A DNA stretch of 33,965 bases from GCA-2719315 sp964448645 (lineage in GTDB: Bacteria; Bacteroidota; Bacteroidia; Flavobacteriales; Flavobacteriaceae): positions 1 through 33,965 of the forward strand of contig CAYUZY010000006.1 in the NCBI GenBank assembly GCA_964448645.1, in the 5' to 3' direction. This document shows positions 7,435 through 15,855 of the stretch, one piece after another. The position numbers and the translations under genes were made by a program. The notes below the pieces were generated by a model that had not been told where the DNA came from, searched no databases, and worked only from the letters and a program-made list of their open reading frames with translations. The first letter of the stretch is position 1. Every line of letters starts with the position of its first letter.

Positions 7435-8973
7435 TTAATTAAAAATAATATGAACTAAAATTAAGCTTAGCAATAATGTTATTCCATAATATTTATGTTT
7501 TGGAGAGTAAAATTGAAGCATGTTTTTAAATGAATTGATATTTTTTCTATTCAATAACATAGCAAGGCATAAAACACTTGAACAAACAATAAAAATTCTG
7601 AAAAAATAATTTATTTCAGGCATAAAAATTTTGATCATAAGATTTATAGGTATACAAATTAAAAAGCAGAACATGATTGATTTTGATTTCGGTTTTATTA
7701 GAATAATTGATGAACAAATTAAAACAATTATTGATGTAAAAATCAAATATCTTAGTTCGTTAGTAGTATGAGTAAAAGCTGCTTCAGGATTATTAAATTT
7801 CATATACAAAAAGATCATACCCATAGTTAAGCCTGTTATTAAGCTCAAAATAATTGAAGATTTACCTGCATCAACTTTTTCTCTAGAAGTTGCTTTTTTA
7901 TTAATTAGAGTACTGTATATATCAATAGACCAAATAGTGGCAATTGAGTTATAGGTAGAATCAACGGTACTCATAACAGAAGCGAATAATCCACAAAGTA
8001 TTATTCCTTTTAAACCAATGGGTATATAATTTTTTACAATAAAAGGAAAAGCCATATCAGGTTCACCAATTAGACTTTGATCATAAGTAAATAATGCGAT
8101 TCCTGGAATAATAATCATTACAGCCATTAAATATTTTAACACGCCACCAACTAGTAACCCTGTTTGTGCATGGCCTAAATTTTTTGCAGCTAAAGCCCTT
8201 TGGATAATCATTTGATTTCCACACCAATAATTTATGTTTAGAAAAAAGAGACCTAAGATATGTGTCCATGGCAAAACTTCATGATCTGAAGGTAAATGTA
8301 GATGCATTTTTTCTGGAGTTAAAACATATAAATTTTCCCATCCACCAATATTTTTTATAGTAACAAAAAGAATAGCTAATCCTCCAATAGTTAAAATTGA
8401 AAATTGGATAATATCAGTTCTTACAACAGCAGAAAGACCACCGAGGTAGGAATAAATAAATGACAATAATCCAAGAATAATAATTATTACTGCAATTCTT
8501 GTAATTCTATTATTACTAATAATACTTAATTCTTCACTAAAAACAATATCTGTAGCATATGCTCCCCAAAATAAAGCAGCCCCTAAAGTAATTGTTGAAT
8601 AAATAATTAGGTATGAAAATGAATAGGCATATGACATACTTTTACTTATTCTTTTTTTTATAAATTGGGAGACTGTAAATATTTTTTCTCTTAAGAAAAG
8701 GGGAACGAAAATAAAGGCAGCCATTAACAAACCTTGTATGGCATCAATTTCAAGTGTTGCCTGAGCTAAGCCAAATAAATAAGCAGAGCCCATCATGCCA
8801 AGTAAATTATTACCTTGGATATTTGTAGCTATTGTTGAAAAAGCAATAGAATACCATTTTAAATTTCTCGAGCTTAAAAAATATTCTTCACTTGTTGGGT
8901 TCTTAATTTTTCCTGATAATGCTACAATAAAAACAATAATAAAATATATTAGGACTATTGATATATCAATCAT
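7435..8973 (-). CDS. Sodium:solute symporter family transporter
   Basis: This 512-residue polytopic membrane protein of the SSS/SLC5 family begins with a hydrophobic helix (IDISIVLIYFIIVFIV) followed by the family's SSRNLKWYSIAFS stretch, and has about 13-14 hydrophobic segments. The core contains a Gly- and Ala-rich LFGLAQ segment, SYLGGLSAVVRTDIIQF and the NINYWCGNQMIIQRALAAKN region typical of the sugar/solute members of the family. It would import a solute with Na+. It starts 22 bases after the GH109-like oxidoreductase gene, so co-transcription is likely, and the substrate may be the sugar released by that enzyme or by the divergent DUF1080 protein. The specificity cannot be read from the sequence. 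Confidence 0.85.
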   Translation of the reverse strand: MIDISIVLIYFIIVFIVALSGKIKNPTSEEYFLSSRNLKWYSIAFSTIATNIQGNNLLGMMGSAYLFGLAQATLEIDAIQGLLMAAFIFVPLFLREKIFTVSQFIKKRISKSMSYAYSFSYLIIYSTITLGAALFWGAYATDIVFSEELSIISNNRITRIAVIIIILGLLSFIYSYLGGLSAVVRTDIIQFSILTIGGLAILFVTIKNIGGWENLYVLTPEKMHLHLPSDHEVLPWTHILGLFFLNINYWCGNQMIIQRALAAKNLGHAQTGLLVGGVLKYLMAVMIIIPGIALFTYDQSLIGEPDMAFPFIVKNYIPIGLKGIILCGLFASVMSTVDSTYNSIATIWSIDIYSTLINKKATSREKVDAGKSSIILSLITGLTMGMIFLYMKFNNPEAAFTHTTNELRYLIFTSIIVLICSSIILIKPKSKSIMFCFLICIPINLMIKIFMPEINYFFRIFIVCSSVLCLAMLLNRKNINSFKNMLQFYSPKHKYYGITLLLSLILVHIIFN

Positions 8974-8995
8974 TATTTTTTTATGTAATGGATAA

Positions 8996-10423
8996 TTATG
9001 AAATTATTTCTAAAGGTTTAGTAGTTTTCCAATTTCCTCTTGTAAAATCAGGAAAAAGTTGAGGTGCGCCATTTTCTTTAATTGACTTTGCACTTAAGGG
9101 TGTAACAGAACTCCACAAGCATCCTTCATAAACATTCTGATCAAGAGGTATTCCCTTGTGAAGACATTCTGCAATTCTTGATAACATAATTCCATCAGAA
9201 CCTCCGTGGTCACTTCCTTTTGCAGTTTTATTTAGTCTTTTCCAAAAGGGGTGTTCATATTTTTCAATAATATTTTTTAAATCTTTACCAGAAACCCAAT
9301 CGTGAGAAGAATTAGTAATATTTTCTACACCGCCATCTAATGCAACTTTAACAGGATTATTTGACTTGTTAGGATTATTATTAATATTATGACCAGTTAA
9401 AATACCTTTTGTGCCTTGTATTAAATTGATTCTGCTATAAGGTCTTGGACTAGTTTCATCCCATTGGACAAGAATTGTTCTACCAAGTTCAGTTTTTATA
9501 ATCGAAGTATTTAAATCACCATTTTTGTAATCAAGCTTATTCCATTTATGATTTTCAGGATAATTTTTTTTAGCATATAATTTTCTTCCCATTGCAGGAG
9601 ATGAATAAGATATTATACTTTTAAAATTGTCTTCTGTTCTTGCCAAATTCATATATTGAGCAATAGGTCCTAAACCATGAGTGGGATATAAATTTCCAAT
9701 ACTTTTTGAATAATGATGTGTTCTCCACGATCCCGTCCCACGAGCTTCTTGTTTCATCTGATCTCTTAAATCATGAATGTATGCTGCTTCGCCATGTTGA
9801 AGTTCTCCAATAACATTTTGTCGAATCATATTCAAAAACATCATTTCGGCACGAAAATAATTTACGTTTTCAAGCATCATACAATGTTTTTGTTCTTTTT
9901 CAGAAGTATTAATAATCTTCCACATATCTTCAAGGTTCGTGGCTATTGGAACTTCAACAAATACATGAGCTCCTTTTTTCATGGATTCAATTGCCATTGG
10001 AGCATGGTTATCCCAGTTAGTAGAGATAAAAACCACATCAGGTTTTACTTCTTCTAACATCAGCCTCCATTTGTTTACTTCTCCCCAATATTTAGAAATT
10101 TTATTGAATTTTTTGACGTTAGATTTATTTTGTAGTCTTTTAATAGAATTTTCAATGTTATCTTCATACAAATCACTAATAGCAACTACTTCTGTATTAG
10201 GTATTCCACCAAAATAAGCTAAATGACCACTGCCTCTTGCACCAACTCCAATAAATGCCACTCTGATATTATTTAATTTTGGCGCTGAAAAATCTCCCAT
10301 GTATTTTCCTTCTGATGCAGGAATATTTTCATTACAAGAACTGTTTATGAAATTTGAAGTAATAGCTGATGCTGCAGTTAGACTTGAATTTTTTATAAAT
10401 TTTCGTCTATTTATTTTTTTCAT
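8996..10423 (-). CDS. Gfo/Idh/MocA family protein, GH109-like, Tat-exported
   Basis: The ATG at 10423 (475 residues) is preferred over an upstream GTG at 10438 because it places the twin-arginine motif NRRKFIK at residues 5-11, followed by a Tat-type signal. The NAD-binding Rossmann motif GVGARG spans residues 59-64. The usual Gfo/Idh EKP motif is EVP here (157-159), and ENVNYFRAE (185-193), YPTHGLGP (246-253, giving Tyr246 and His249) and SPRPYSRI match the GH109 branch, whose characterised members are alpha-N-acetylgalactosaminidases that use bound NAD+. The protein is therefore probably a periplasmic NAD-dependent glycosidase or related sugar oxidoreductase. The substrate is uncertain. It is the first gene of a minus-strand block with a Na+ symporter and is divergent from a DUF1080 lipoprotein. 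Confidence 0.8.
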   Translation of the reverse strand: MKKINRRKFIKNSSLTAASAITSNFINSSCNENIPASEGKYMGDFSAPKLNNIRVAFIGVGARGSGHLAYFGGIPNTEVVAISDLYEDNIENSIKRLQNKSNVKKFNKISKYWGEVNKWRLMLEEVKPDVVFISTNWDNHAPMAIESMKKGAHVFVEVPIATNLEDMWKIINTSEKEQKHCMMLENVNYFRAEMMFLNMIRQNVIGELQHGEAAYIHDLRDQMKQEARGTGSWRTHHYSKSIGNLYPTHGLGPIAQYMNLARTEDNFKSIISYSSPAMGRKLYAKKNYPENHKWNKLDYKNGDLNTSIIKTELGRTILVQWDETSPRPYSRINLIQGTKGILTGHNINNNPNKSNNPVKVALDGGVENITNSSHDWVSGKDLKNIIEKYEHPFWKRLNKTAKGSDHGGSDGIMLSRIAECLHKGIPLDQNVYEGCLWSSVTPLSAKSIKENGAPQLFPDFTRGNWKTTKPLEIIS

Positions 10424-10500
10424 TTGATTAAAATACACAAAATGTAAGTTAATTTGTAATCGTTATTAAAGATTTTTTATATTAACTAAAAATATAGTTT

Positions 10501-11214
10501 ATGATTAATACAATTAAAATATTACTGTTATCATTTTTAATTCTTTCTTGTTCAAACCAAAATAAAAGTAAGAGTGATTGGATAATGTTGTTTGATGGAG
10601 AAACAACTAAAGGTTGGAGAGGGTATAATTCTGATTCTATGCCACCAGGTTGGCTTGTTAAAGATGGAGCTTTAACATTTGATACTCAATTAAGATTAGA
10701 AGCTGATTGGAAAGGTGGAAGAGATATTATTTACGGAGACGAGGAGTTTGAAAACTTTGAATTATATCTTGAATGGAAACTGCCAGAAGCTGGAAATAGT
10801 GGGATATTTTATCATTTAAAAGAAGGTTACAAAATGCCTCCAGGTCATTCGCCAGAATATCAAATTATTGATGATTTGAAATGGGGTGTTGCCAATAATG
10901 CAGAGCTTCTAGATTGGCAAAAAACAGGTGCTGATTATGCCATGTATGTTCCTGACGAATCAAAAAAAATTGTTAAACCTGCTGGAGAGTGGAATAGTAG
11001 TAAAATTATTTTTACTCCTAAAAGAGTTGAGCATTGGCTTAATGGAAATTTGATTTTATCTTTTGTCCCTTGGTCTGAAGATTGGTATAAAAGAAAAAAT
11101 ACAGGAGAATGGAAAAATTCACCAGAATACGGAAAAAATAAAAAAGGTTTTATTGGCCTTCAAGATCATGATAGTCCAATATGGTTTAAAAACATAAAGA
11201 TTAAAAAATTATAG
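10501..11214 (+). CDS. DUF1080 (3-keto-disaccharide hydrolase family) lipoprotein
   Basis: This 237-residue lipoprotein has a short hydrophobic signal ending in LILSC (Cys17). The mature part is a single DUF1080/PF06439 concanavalin-like domain: it opens with WIMLFDGETTKGWRGY and contains the conserved FELYLEWKLPEAGNSGIFYH, PEYQIIDD and HWLNG segments. The family includes hydrolases acting on 3-keto-disaccharides formed by Gfo/Idh-type oxidation of a sugar ring. The length is normal for a one-domain member. The gene is divergent from the GH109-like oxidoreductase, with 77 bases between the start codons, and converges on kbl with an 8-base gap. The pairing with a Gfo/Idh protein supports a joint role in glycoside cleavage at the envelope. 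Confidence 0.85.
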   Translation: MINTIKILLLSFLILSCSNQNKSKSDWIMLFDGETTKGWRGYNSDSMPPGWLVKDGALTFDTQLRLEADWKGGRDIIYGDEEFENFELYLEWKLPEAGNSGIFYHLKEGYKMPPGHSPEYQIIDDLKWGVANNAELLDWQKTGADYAMYVPDESKKIVKPAGEWNSSKIIFTPKRVEHWLNGNLILSFVPWSEDWYKRKNTGEWKNSPEYGKNKKGFIGLQDHDSPIWFKNIKIKKL

Positions 11215-11222
11215 ATTAATAT

Positions 11223-12413
11223 TTACTTTATTACTTTTAGTTTTTTTCCAATTTTTTTAAAGGCAGATAAGGCTTTATTTATATCAGAATCTGAATGAGC
11301 TGCAGTTATTTGAACTCTAATTCTCGCTTGACCTATAGGGACTACAGGGTAGAAAAAACCAATGACGTATATCTCACTTTTTAGAAGTTCATCAGACATT
11401 TTTTGAGCTAAGTGATCATCGTATAACATAATTGGAATTATAGGATGATTTCCTGGTTTAATTTCAAAACCGATTTTTTTTATTTCATTTCTAAACAGCT
11501 TAGTATTTTGTCTTAATTTTTTTATATAGGATTTATTAGATTCAATGATATCTAATACAGCAATTGAAGCTCCCACAATTGAAGGGGCAACACTATTTGA
11601 AAATAAATATGGTCTAGATTTTTGTCTTAAAATTTCAATTAGTTCTTTTGGACCACTTGTAAAGCCACCAGAGGCTCCTCCTAAGGCTTTTCCTAAAGTT
11701 CCTGTTATTATGTCAACTTTATCCATAACTTTTAACTCTTCATGAGTTCCTTTTCCATTGGGGCCAATAAATCCTGTTGAGTGGCATTCATCAATCATTA
11801 CTAGAGCATCATATTTTTCAGCTAAATGACATATTTTATTAAGTTGAGCAACTGTTCCATCCATCGAAAAAACACCATCTGTAACTATAATTTTAGATCT
11901 GGATTTTTTTGCAGAAATTAATTGTTTTTCTAGATCATTCATGTCATTATGTTTATATCTAAATCTTTTAGCTTTGCAAAGTCTTATACCGTCAATTATT
12001 GAAGCATGATTTAGGGCATCACTAATTATAGCATCTTCTTCTCCAAATAAAGGTTCAAATAGCCCCCCATTAGCATCAAATGCAGCAGCATATAGAATAG
12101 TATCTTCAGTTCCTAAAAATTTTGATATTTTCTCTTCTAATTTCTTATGTATATCTTGGGTCCCGCAAATGAATCTTACTGAAGAAAGTCCATAACCATG
12201 GGATTTTAGAATTTTTAAAGCTTTTTTAATAACTGTTTTATTAGAAGCTAGACCTAAATAGTTATTTGAACAAAAATTCAAAACTTTTTTATTTTTTTCA
12301 ATCTTAATCTCAGATCCTTGTGCAGATTTTATAATTCTTTCATTTTTAAACCTTCCACTTTTATTTATTTCATTTAATTCTTCAATTAATCTATTTTTTA
12401 TTGAATTATACAT
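11223..12413 (-). CDS. kbl: Glycine C-acetyltransferase (2-amino-3-ketobutyrate CoA ligase)
   Basis: This PLP-dependent alpha-oxoamine synthase cleaves 2-amino-3-oxobutyrate with CoA to glycine and acetyl-CoA, the second step of threonine catabolism. The PLP lysine lies in TLGKALGG at Lys242, close to Lys244 of the E. coli enzyme. The cofactor-binding DECHSTG (209-215) and the FCSNNYLGLA and RFICGTQDIHKKLE segments are also present. The start at 12413 gives 396 residues, the usual length. An upstream start at 12431 would only add a short non-conserved stretch. It is divergent from the threonine dehydrogenase gene with 41 bases between, so the two consecutive steps share a control region. Confidence 0.95.
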   Translation of the reverse strand: MYNSIKNRLIEELNEINKSGRFKNERIIKSAQGSEIKIEKNKKVLNFCSNNYLGLASNKTVIKKALKILKSHGYGLSSVRFICGTQDIHKKLEEKISKFLGTEDTILYAAAFDANGGLFEPLFGEEDAIISDALNHASIIDGIRLCKAKRFRYKHNDMNDLEKQLISAKKSRSKIIVTDGVFSMDGTVAQLNKICHLAEKYDALVMIDECHSTGFIGPNGKGTHEELKVMDKVDIITGTLGKALGGASGGFTSGPKELIEILRQKSRPYLFSNSVAPSIVGASIAVLDIIESNKSYIKKLRQNTKLFRNEIKKIGFEIKPGNHPIIPIMLYDDHLAQKMSDELLKSEIYVIGFFYPVVPIGQARIRVQITAAHSDSDINKALSAFKKIGKKLKVIK

Positions 12414-12454
12414 AATGAATCTTTTTATCATTAAATTTAATATTTTTAGCTCAT

Positions 12455-13375
12455 ATGGATAGAATATTAATTACTGGGGCATTAGGTCAATTGGGATCAG
12501 TTTTACAAAAGGTTTTTTATGATAAAGGAGTTTTTGTAATCGCTTCGGATATTCGTGATTGTCCAAAAGACATAGAATGTCAATATGAAAAGTTAGATGC
12601 TTTATGTCAGGATGATTTATTGAATATTGTCAAGAAATATGAAATTAATGTTATATACCATCTAGTAGCAATTTTATCAGCAAAGGGAGAAAAGAATCCA
12701 TTTCGATCATGGAAAATTAATATGGAAACTTTCCAAAATATTATAGATGTTTCAATTAAATGTAAAATAAAAAAAATTTTTTGGCCTAGTTCAATAGCTG
12801 TCTTTGGCAAAGGGTCTAATTTGAAATATGTTCCTCAAAACACATTTATGGATCCTACAACAGTTTATGGAGTTAGTAAATTGGCTGGAGAAAAGCTAAT
12901 GAATTATTATTTTCATAAATACGAATTAGACATTAGATCCATTAGATTTCCAGGAATAATTTCAATGGGAATAAAACCAGGAGGTGGAGTTACGGACTAT
13001 ATTATTGAAATGTTACATGCATCAAAAAAAGGAGAAGACTATACTTGTTTTTTGGACAAATATAAAAGGTTACCAATGGTTTATATGGAAGATGCTATAT
13101 CAGCTATAATATCAATTATGTCAGTTGAACGATCTAAACTGTCTATTTCATCATCATATAATATCCTAGGATTTACCACTACACCAGAGGAATTTCAACT
13201 AGCTATAAAATCAAATGGTGTTAATATAGCTGTTAATTATGAAGCAGATTATAGACAAAAAATAGCGAATACTTGGCCAGAGAACCTTGATGATAATTTA
13301 GCTAAAAAAGATTGGGGTTGGTCTCCAAAATTTGGATTGCATGAAACAATAAAAGTCGCTTTAAGTTTGCAGTGA
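12455..13375 (+). CDS. tdh: L-threonine 3-dehydrogenase, SDR (GalE-like) type
   Basis: This 306-residue extended SDR protein has GALGQLG (8-14) for NAD binding, a catalytic Tyr138-x3-Lys142 (YGVSK) and Ser at 112-113. The segments FPGIISMGIKPGGGVTDY, YTCFLDKYKRLPMVYMEDAI and WPENLDDNLAKKDWGW match the SDR-type threonine dehydrogenases described from flavobacteria and some eukaryotes, not the zinc-dependent E. coli Tdh. It oxidises threonine to 2-amino-3-oxobutyrate, the substrate of the divergent kbl product. A nucleotide-sugar epimerase is the main alternative, but the PGGGVTDY and LPMVYM motifs plus the kbl neighbour make the dehydrogenase much more likely. Confidence 0.92.
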   Translation: MDRILITGALGQLGSVLQKVFYDKGVFVIASDIRDCPKDIECQYEKLDALCQDDLLNIVKKYEINVIYHLVAILSAKGEKNPFRSWKINMETFQNIIDVSIKCKIKKIFWPSSIAVFGKGSNLKYVPQNTFMDPTTVYGVSKLAGEKLMNYYFHKYELDIRSIRFPGIISMGIKPGGGVTDYIIEMLHASKKGEDYTCFLDKYKRLPMVYMEDAISAIISIMSVERSKLSISSSYNILGFTTTPEEFQLAIKSNGVNIAVNYEADYRQKIANTWPENLDDNLAKKDWGWSPKFGLHETIKVALSLQ

Positions 13376-13383
13376 ATTTTTAT

Positions 13384-13803
13384 TTAAGGTTTTGATTTAA
13401 TATATACCCAACTTTTTTCTTCGGATTCAAGTATAACGCTAATTCTTTCATATTCTTCAACCTCATATGAATCCGCTTTAATTAGTTCTTCATCATTAAT
13501 ATTAAATAATACCCCTTTAACTATATCTTTACTATTCCCAGTATATTCTATTATTGGGTGTTCTGATTCTTCACTTTTGGATACAACATCTTGATTGTTG
13601 ATTTTTATCATTGAAACTTTATAACCAATTAATTTATCTTTTATCCCTTTAAGTTCTCTTCCAAATGTTTTAATTTGAACTTTTTTGTATTGAAGTGTTC
13701 CATAAGAAAAAAGTTTGTTCAAAAGAAAAGTTGTTTTTCTTTTAATATATAAATTCTTTTCTAGTTTTATTTTTTTATATTGGAAAATTAATTCAATTGA
13801 CAA
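13384..13803 (-). CDS. Gamma-glutamylcyclotransferase-like (AIG2) protein
   Basis: The core contains LFSYGTLQ (31-38), the substrate-loop motif of the GGCT/AIG2 fold, and ends with ADSYEVEEYERISV, which includes the usual acidic residues before the last strand. Family members release 5-oxoproline from gamma-glutamyl amines or peptides, but many bacterial ones are uncharacterised. There is no ATG in frame upstream of the motif. The frame can open with TTG at 13803 (139 residues, with a Lys-rich 30-residue extension) or TTG at 13722 (112 residues, close to the family norm). The shorter form fits the domain better and the longer is listed as the maximal extent. It converges with the threonine dehydrogenase, 8 bases apart. 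Confidence 0.75.
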   Translation of the reverse strand: MSIELIFQYKKIKLEKNLYIKRKTTFLLNKLFSYGTLQYKKVQIKTFGRELKGIKDKLIGYKVSMIKINNQDVVSKSEESEHPIIEYTGNSKDIVKGVLFNINDEELIKADSYEVEEYERISVILESEEKSWVYIKSKP

Positions 13804-13846
13804 ATTATAGGGTTGTTTTTTTTTAATTTGTAATGGAGATACTTGA

Positions 13847-13854
13847 CAAAATTA
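13847..13854 (-). promoter_or_regulatory. Possible -7 box for the GGCT-like gene
   Basis: The minus-strand reading TAATTTTG fits TAnnTTTG and lies 43 bases before the TTG at 13803. No -33 TTG is seen at the right distance. A start here would give a transcript that includes either candidate TTG codon. Confidence 0.25.
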
Positions 13855-13881
13855 ATTTTCACTAAATAAATATTTTTTAAA

Positions 13882-14136
13882 ATGGAAGCTAACAAAAAAG
13901 ATTATTGGAAACAAAATTTAAAATATCTTACTATACTACTTTCTATATGGTTTTTTGTTTCTTTTTTATGCGGGATTTTATTTGCTGATTTTTTAAATCA
14001 ATTTATGCTAGGAGGTTTTCCTCTTGGTTTTTGGTTTGCCCAGCAAGGAGCAATTTATTTTTTTGTTCTTTTAATTTTTATATATGTTTTTCTGATGAAT
14101 AGACTTGATAAAAAGTATAAAGTTGATGAAGTATAA
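13882..14136 (+). CDS. DUF4212 small subunit of sodium:solute symporter
   Basis: This 84-residue membrane protein begins with YWKQNLKYLTILLSIWFFVSF, contains two transmembrane helices (about 18-36 and 54-73) and has the conserved GGFPLGFWFAQQGAIYFF segment of DUF4212 (probable solute:sodium symporter small subunit). It is always found beside a large SSS subunit, and here that gene follows after 23 bases. The protein probably stabilises or modulates the large subunit in the inner membrane. The acetyl-CoA synthetase at the end of the operon suggests acetate or another short carboxylate as substrate. Confidence 0.92.
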   Translation: MEANKKDYWKQNLKYLTILLSIWFFVSFLCGILFADFLNQFMLGGFPLGFWFAQQGAIYFFVLLIFIYVFLMNRLDKKYKVDEV

Positions 14137-14159
14137 TAATACCCTAAGAAATTTATAAT

Positions 14160-15830
14160 ATGGATTCTCAAATTTGGACATATATTTTAGTTGGAGGTAC
14201 ATTTTTCATATATATAATTATTGCAATATTATCAAGAGCTTCTTCAACAAATGAGTTTTATGTAGCTGGAGGTGGAGTGCATCCTATTCTTAATGGAATG
14301 GCTACAGCCGCAGATTGGATGTCTGCAGCTTCCTTTTTATCGATGGCTGGTTTGATTGCATTTATGGGTTATTCTGGCGGCCAATATCTTATGGGTTGGA
14401 CAGGAGGTTATGTTTTATTGGCTTTATTGTTAGCTCCATATTTAAGAAAGTTTGGAAAATATACCATACCTGATTTTATAGGAGAAAGATATTATTCAAA
14501 AAATGCTAGGCTGGTTGCTTTGATTTGTGCTTTGTTTGTTTCTTTTACTTATGTCGTTGGTCAGATGAAAGGAGTAGGTGTTGCTTTTGCTCGTTTTTTA
14601 GATGTTCCATTTGATACTGGTGTTTTAATAGGTATTGGAATTGTGTTTTTTTATGCTGTTTTAGGGGGAATGAAAGGAATAACTTATACTCAGGTAGCTC
14701 AATTTTGTGTTTTAATTTTTGCTTTTACAGTTCCTGCAATATTTATATCACTTCAAATGACTGGTAACCCTGTTCCTCAGGTAGGTTTTGGGAGTAAAAC
14801 AAATGAGGGAGTTTATCTTCTTGAAAAGCTCAATCAATTAACTTTAGATTTAGGATTTAATGAATATACAAGTGTAAATAAGGATAATATGGTAAATATG
14901 TTTTTTATAACAGCTGCTTTAATGTTTGGAACGGCTGGTTTGCCCCATGTTATAGTTAGATTTTTCACTGTTCCAAAAGTAAAAGATGCTAGAATTTCTG
15001 CAGGATGGGCTTTATTATTTATTGCAATTTTATATACTTCAGCTCCAGCAGTTGCTGCTTTTGCAAGAACAAATATTATTAATACAATTTCTAATTCACC
15101 TATAGAGAGTCTTCCAAGTTGGTTTAAAAATTGGGAAAATACAGGTCTTTTATCTATTGATGATAAGAACAATGATGGAATAGTTCAATATGTGGCTAAA
15201 GAAGAATTAAATGAATTGTCAATTGACAGAGATATTATTGTTTTAGCTAATCCAGAAATTGCTGACTTACCTCCGTGGGTTGTTGGTTTGGTTGTTGCTG
15301 GAGGATTGGCAGCAGCACTTTCAACTGCTGCCGGATTACTCCTAGTTATATCTACCTCAATTTCTCATGATTTATTAAAAAATTATCTAAAACCGAACAT
15401 TTCTGAAAAAGGTGAATTATGGGCTGCAAGAATTTCAATAGCTGTTGCTGTTATTGCATCAGGTATTGCAGGGATGAATCCTCCAGGGTTTGTTGCTCAG
15501 GTTGTCGCATTGGCTTTTGGTCTTGCGGCTTCATCTTTTTTTCCTGCTATTATTTTAGGGATTTTCGATAAGAGAATGAATAGAGAGGGAGCAATATCTG
15601 GAATGATTGTCGGCATTGTTTTTACAACGACTTATATTATTTATTTTACACCTAAATTGGGGGGAATTGGAACACCTGAAGGATTTTGGTTTGGAATTTC
15701 TCCTCAGGGTATAGGTACATTAGGAATGTTTTTTAATTTTATTACAGCTATTATTGTATCAAGAATGACGGAGTCACCTCCAATTAAAATTCAGGAATTA
15801 ACAGAAAATATAAGAATACCTAGAAATTAG
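14160..15830 (+). CDS. Sodium:solute symporter large subunit, probably acetate type
   Basis: This 556-residue SSS transporter of the VC_2705-like subgroup that pairs with DUF4212 has about 13 membrane helices. Characteristic segments are the N-terminal STNEFYVAGGGVHPILNGMATAADWMSAASFL, the helix-3 GYVLLALLLAPYLRKFGKYTIPDF, FGTAGLPHVIVRFFTVP, and AALSTAAGLLLVISTSISHDLL near the sodium site. A hydrophilic insert with acidic repeats (SIDDKNNDGIVQY) lies near residues 330-350. Most conserved parts resemble the acetate permease ActP. Its location between the small subunit and acetyl-CoA synthetase supports Na+-driven import of acetate or a similar short carboxylate. The exact substrate is inferred. 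Confidence 0.92.
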   Translation: MDSQIWTYILVGGTFFIYIIIAILSRASSTNEFYVAGGGVHPILNGMATAADWMSAASFLSMAGLIAFMGYSGGQYLMGWTGGYVLLALLLAPYLRKFGKYTIPDFIGERYYSKNARLVALICALFVSFTYVVGQMKGVGVAFARFLDVPFDTGVLIGIGIVFFYAVLGGMKGITYTQVAQFCVLIFAFTVPAIFISLQMTGNPVPQVGFGSKTNEGVYLLEKLNQLTLDLGFNEYTSVNKDNMVNMFFITAALMFGTAGLPHVIVRFFTVPKVKDARISAGWALLFIAILYTSAPAVAAFARTNIINTISNSPIESLPSWFKNWENTGLLSIDDKNNDGIVQYVAKEELNELSIDRDIIVLANPEIADLPPWVVGLVVAGGLAAALSTAAGLLLVISTSISHDLLKNYLKPNISEKGELWAARISIAVAVIASGIAGMNPPGFVAQVVALAFGLAASSFFPAIILGIFDKRMNREGAISGMIVGIVFTTTYIIYFTPKLGGIGTPEGFWFGISPQGIGTLGMFFNFITAIIVSRMTESPPIKIQELTENIRIPRN

Positions 15831-15855
15831 ATATTAATAATATAGTTTAAGAAAA

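Noticed and set aside
9773..10217. Two plus-strand frames opposite the GH109-like gene
   Set aside because: They are antisense shadows of a well-conserved enzyme and have no family features.
12455..13375. UDP-glucose 4-epimerase
   Set aside because: PGGGVTDY and LPMVYMEDAI are specific for SDR-type threonine dehydrogenase and kbl is the divergent neighbour.
14834..15172. 112-codon minus-strand frame inside the acetate symporter gene
   Set aside because: It is antisense to conserved transmembrane segments and has no independent signal.
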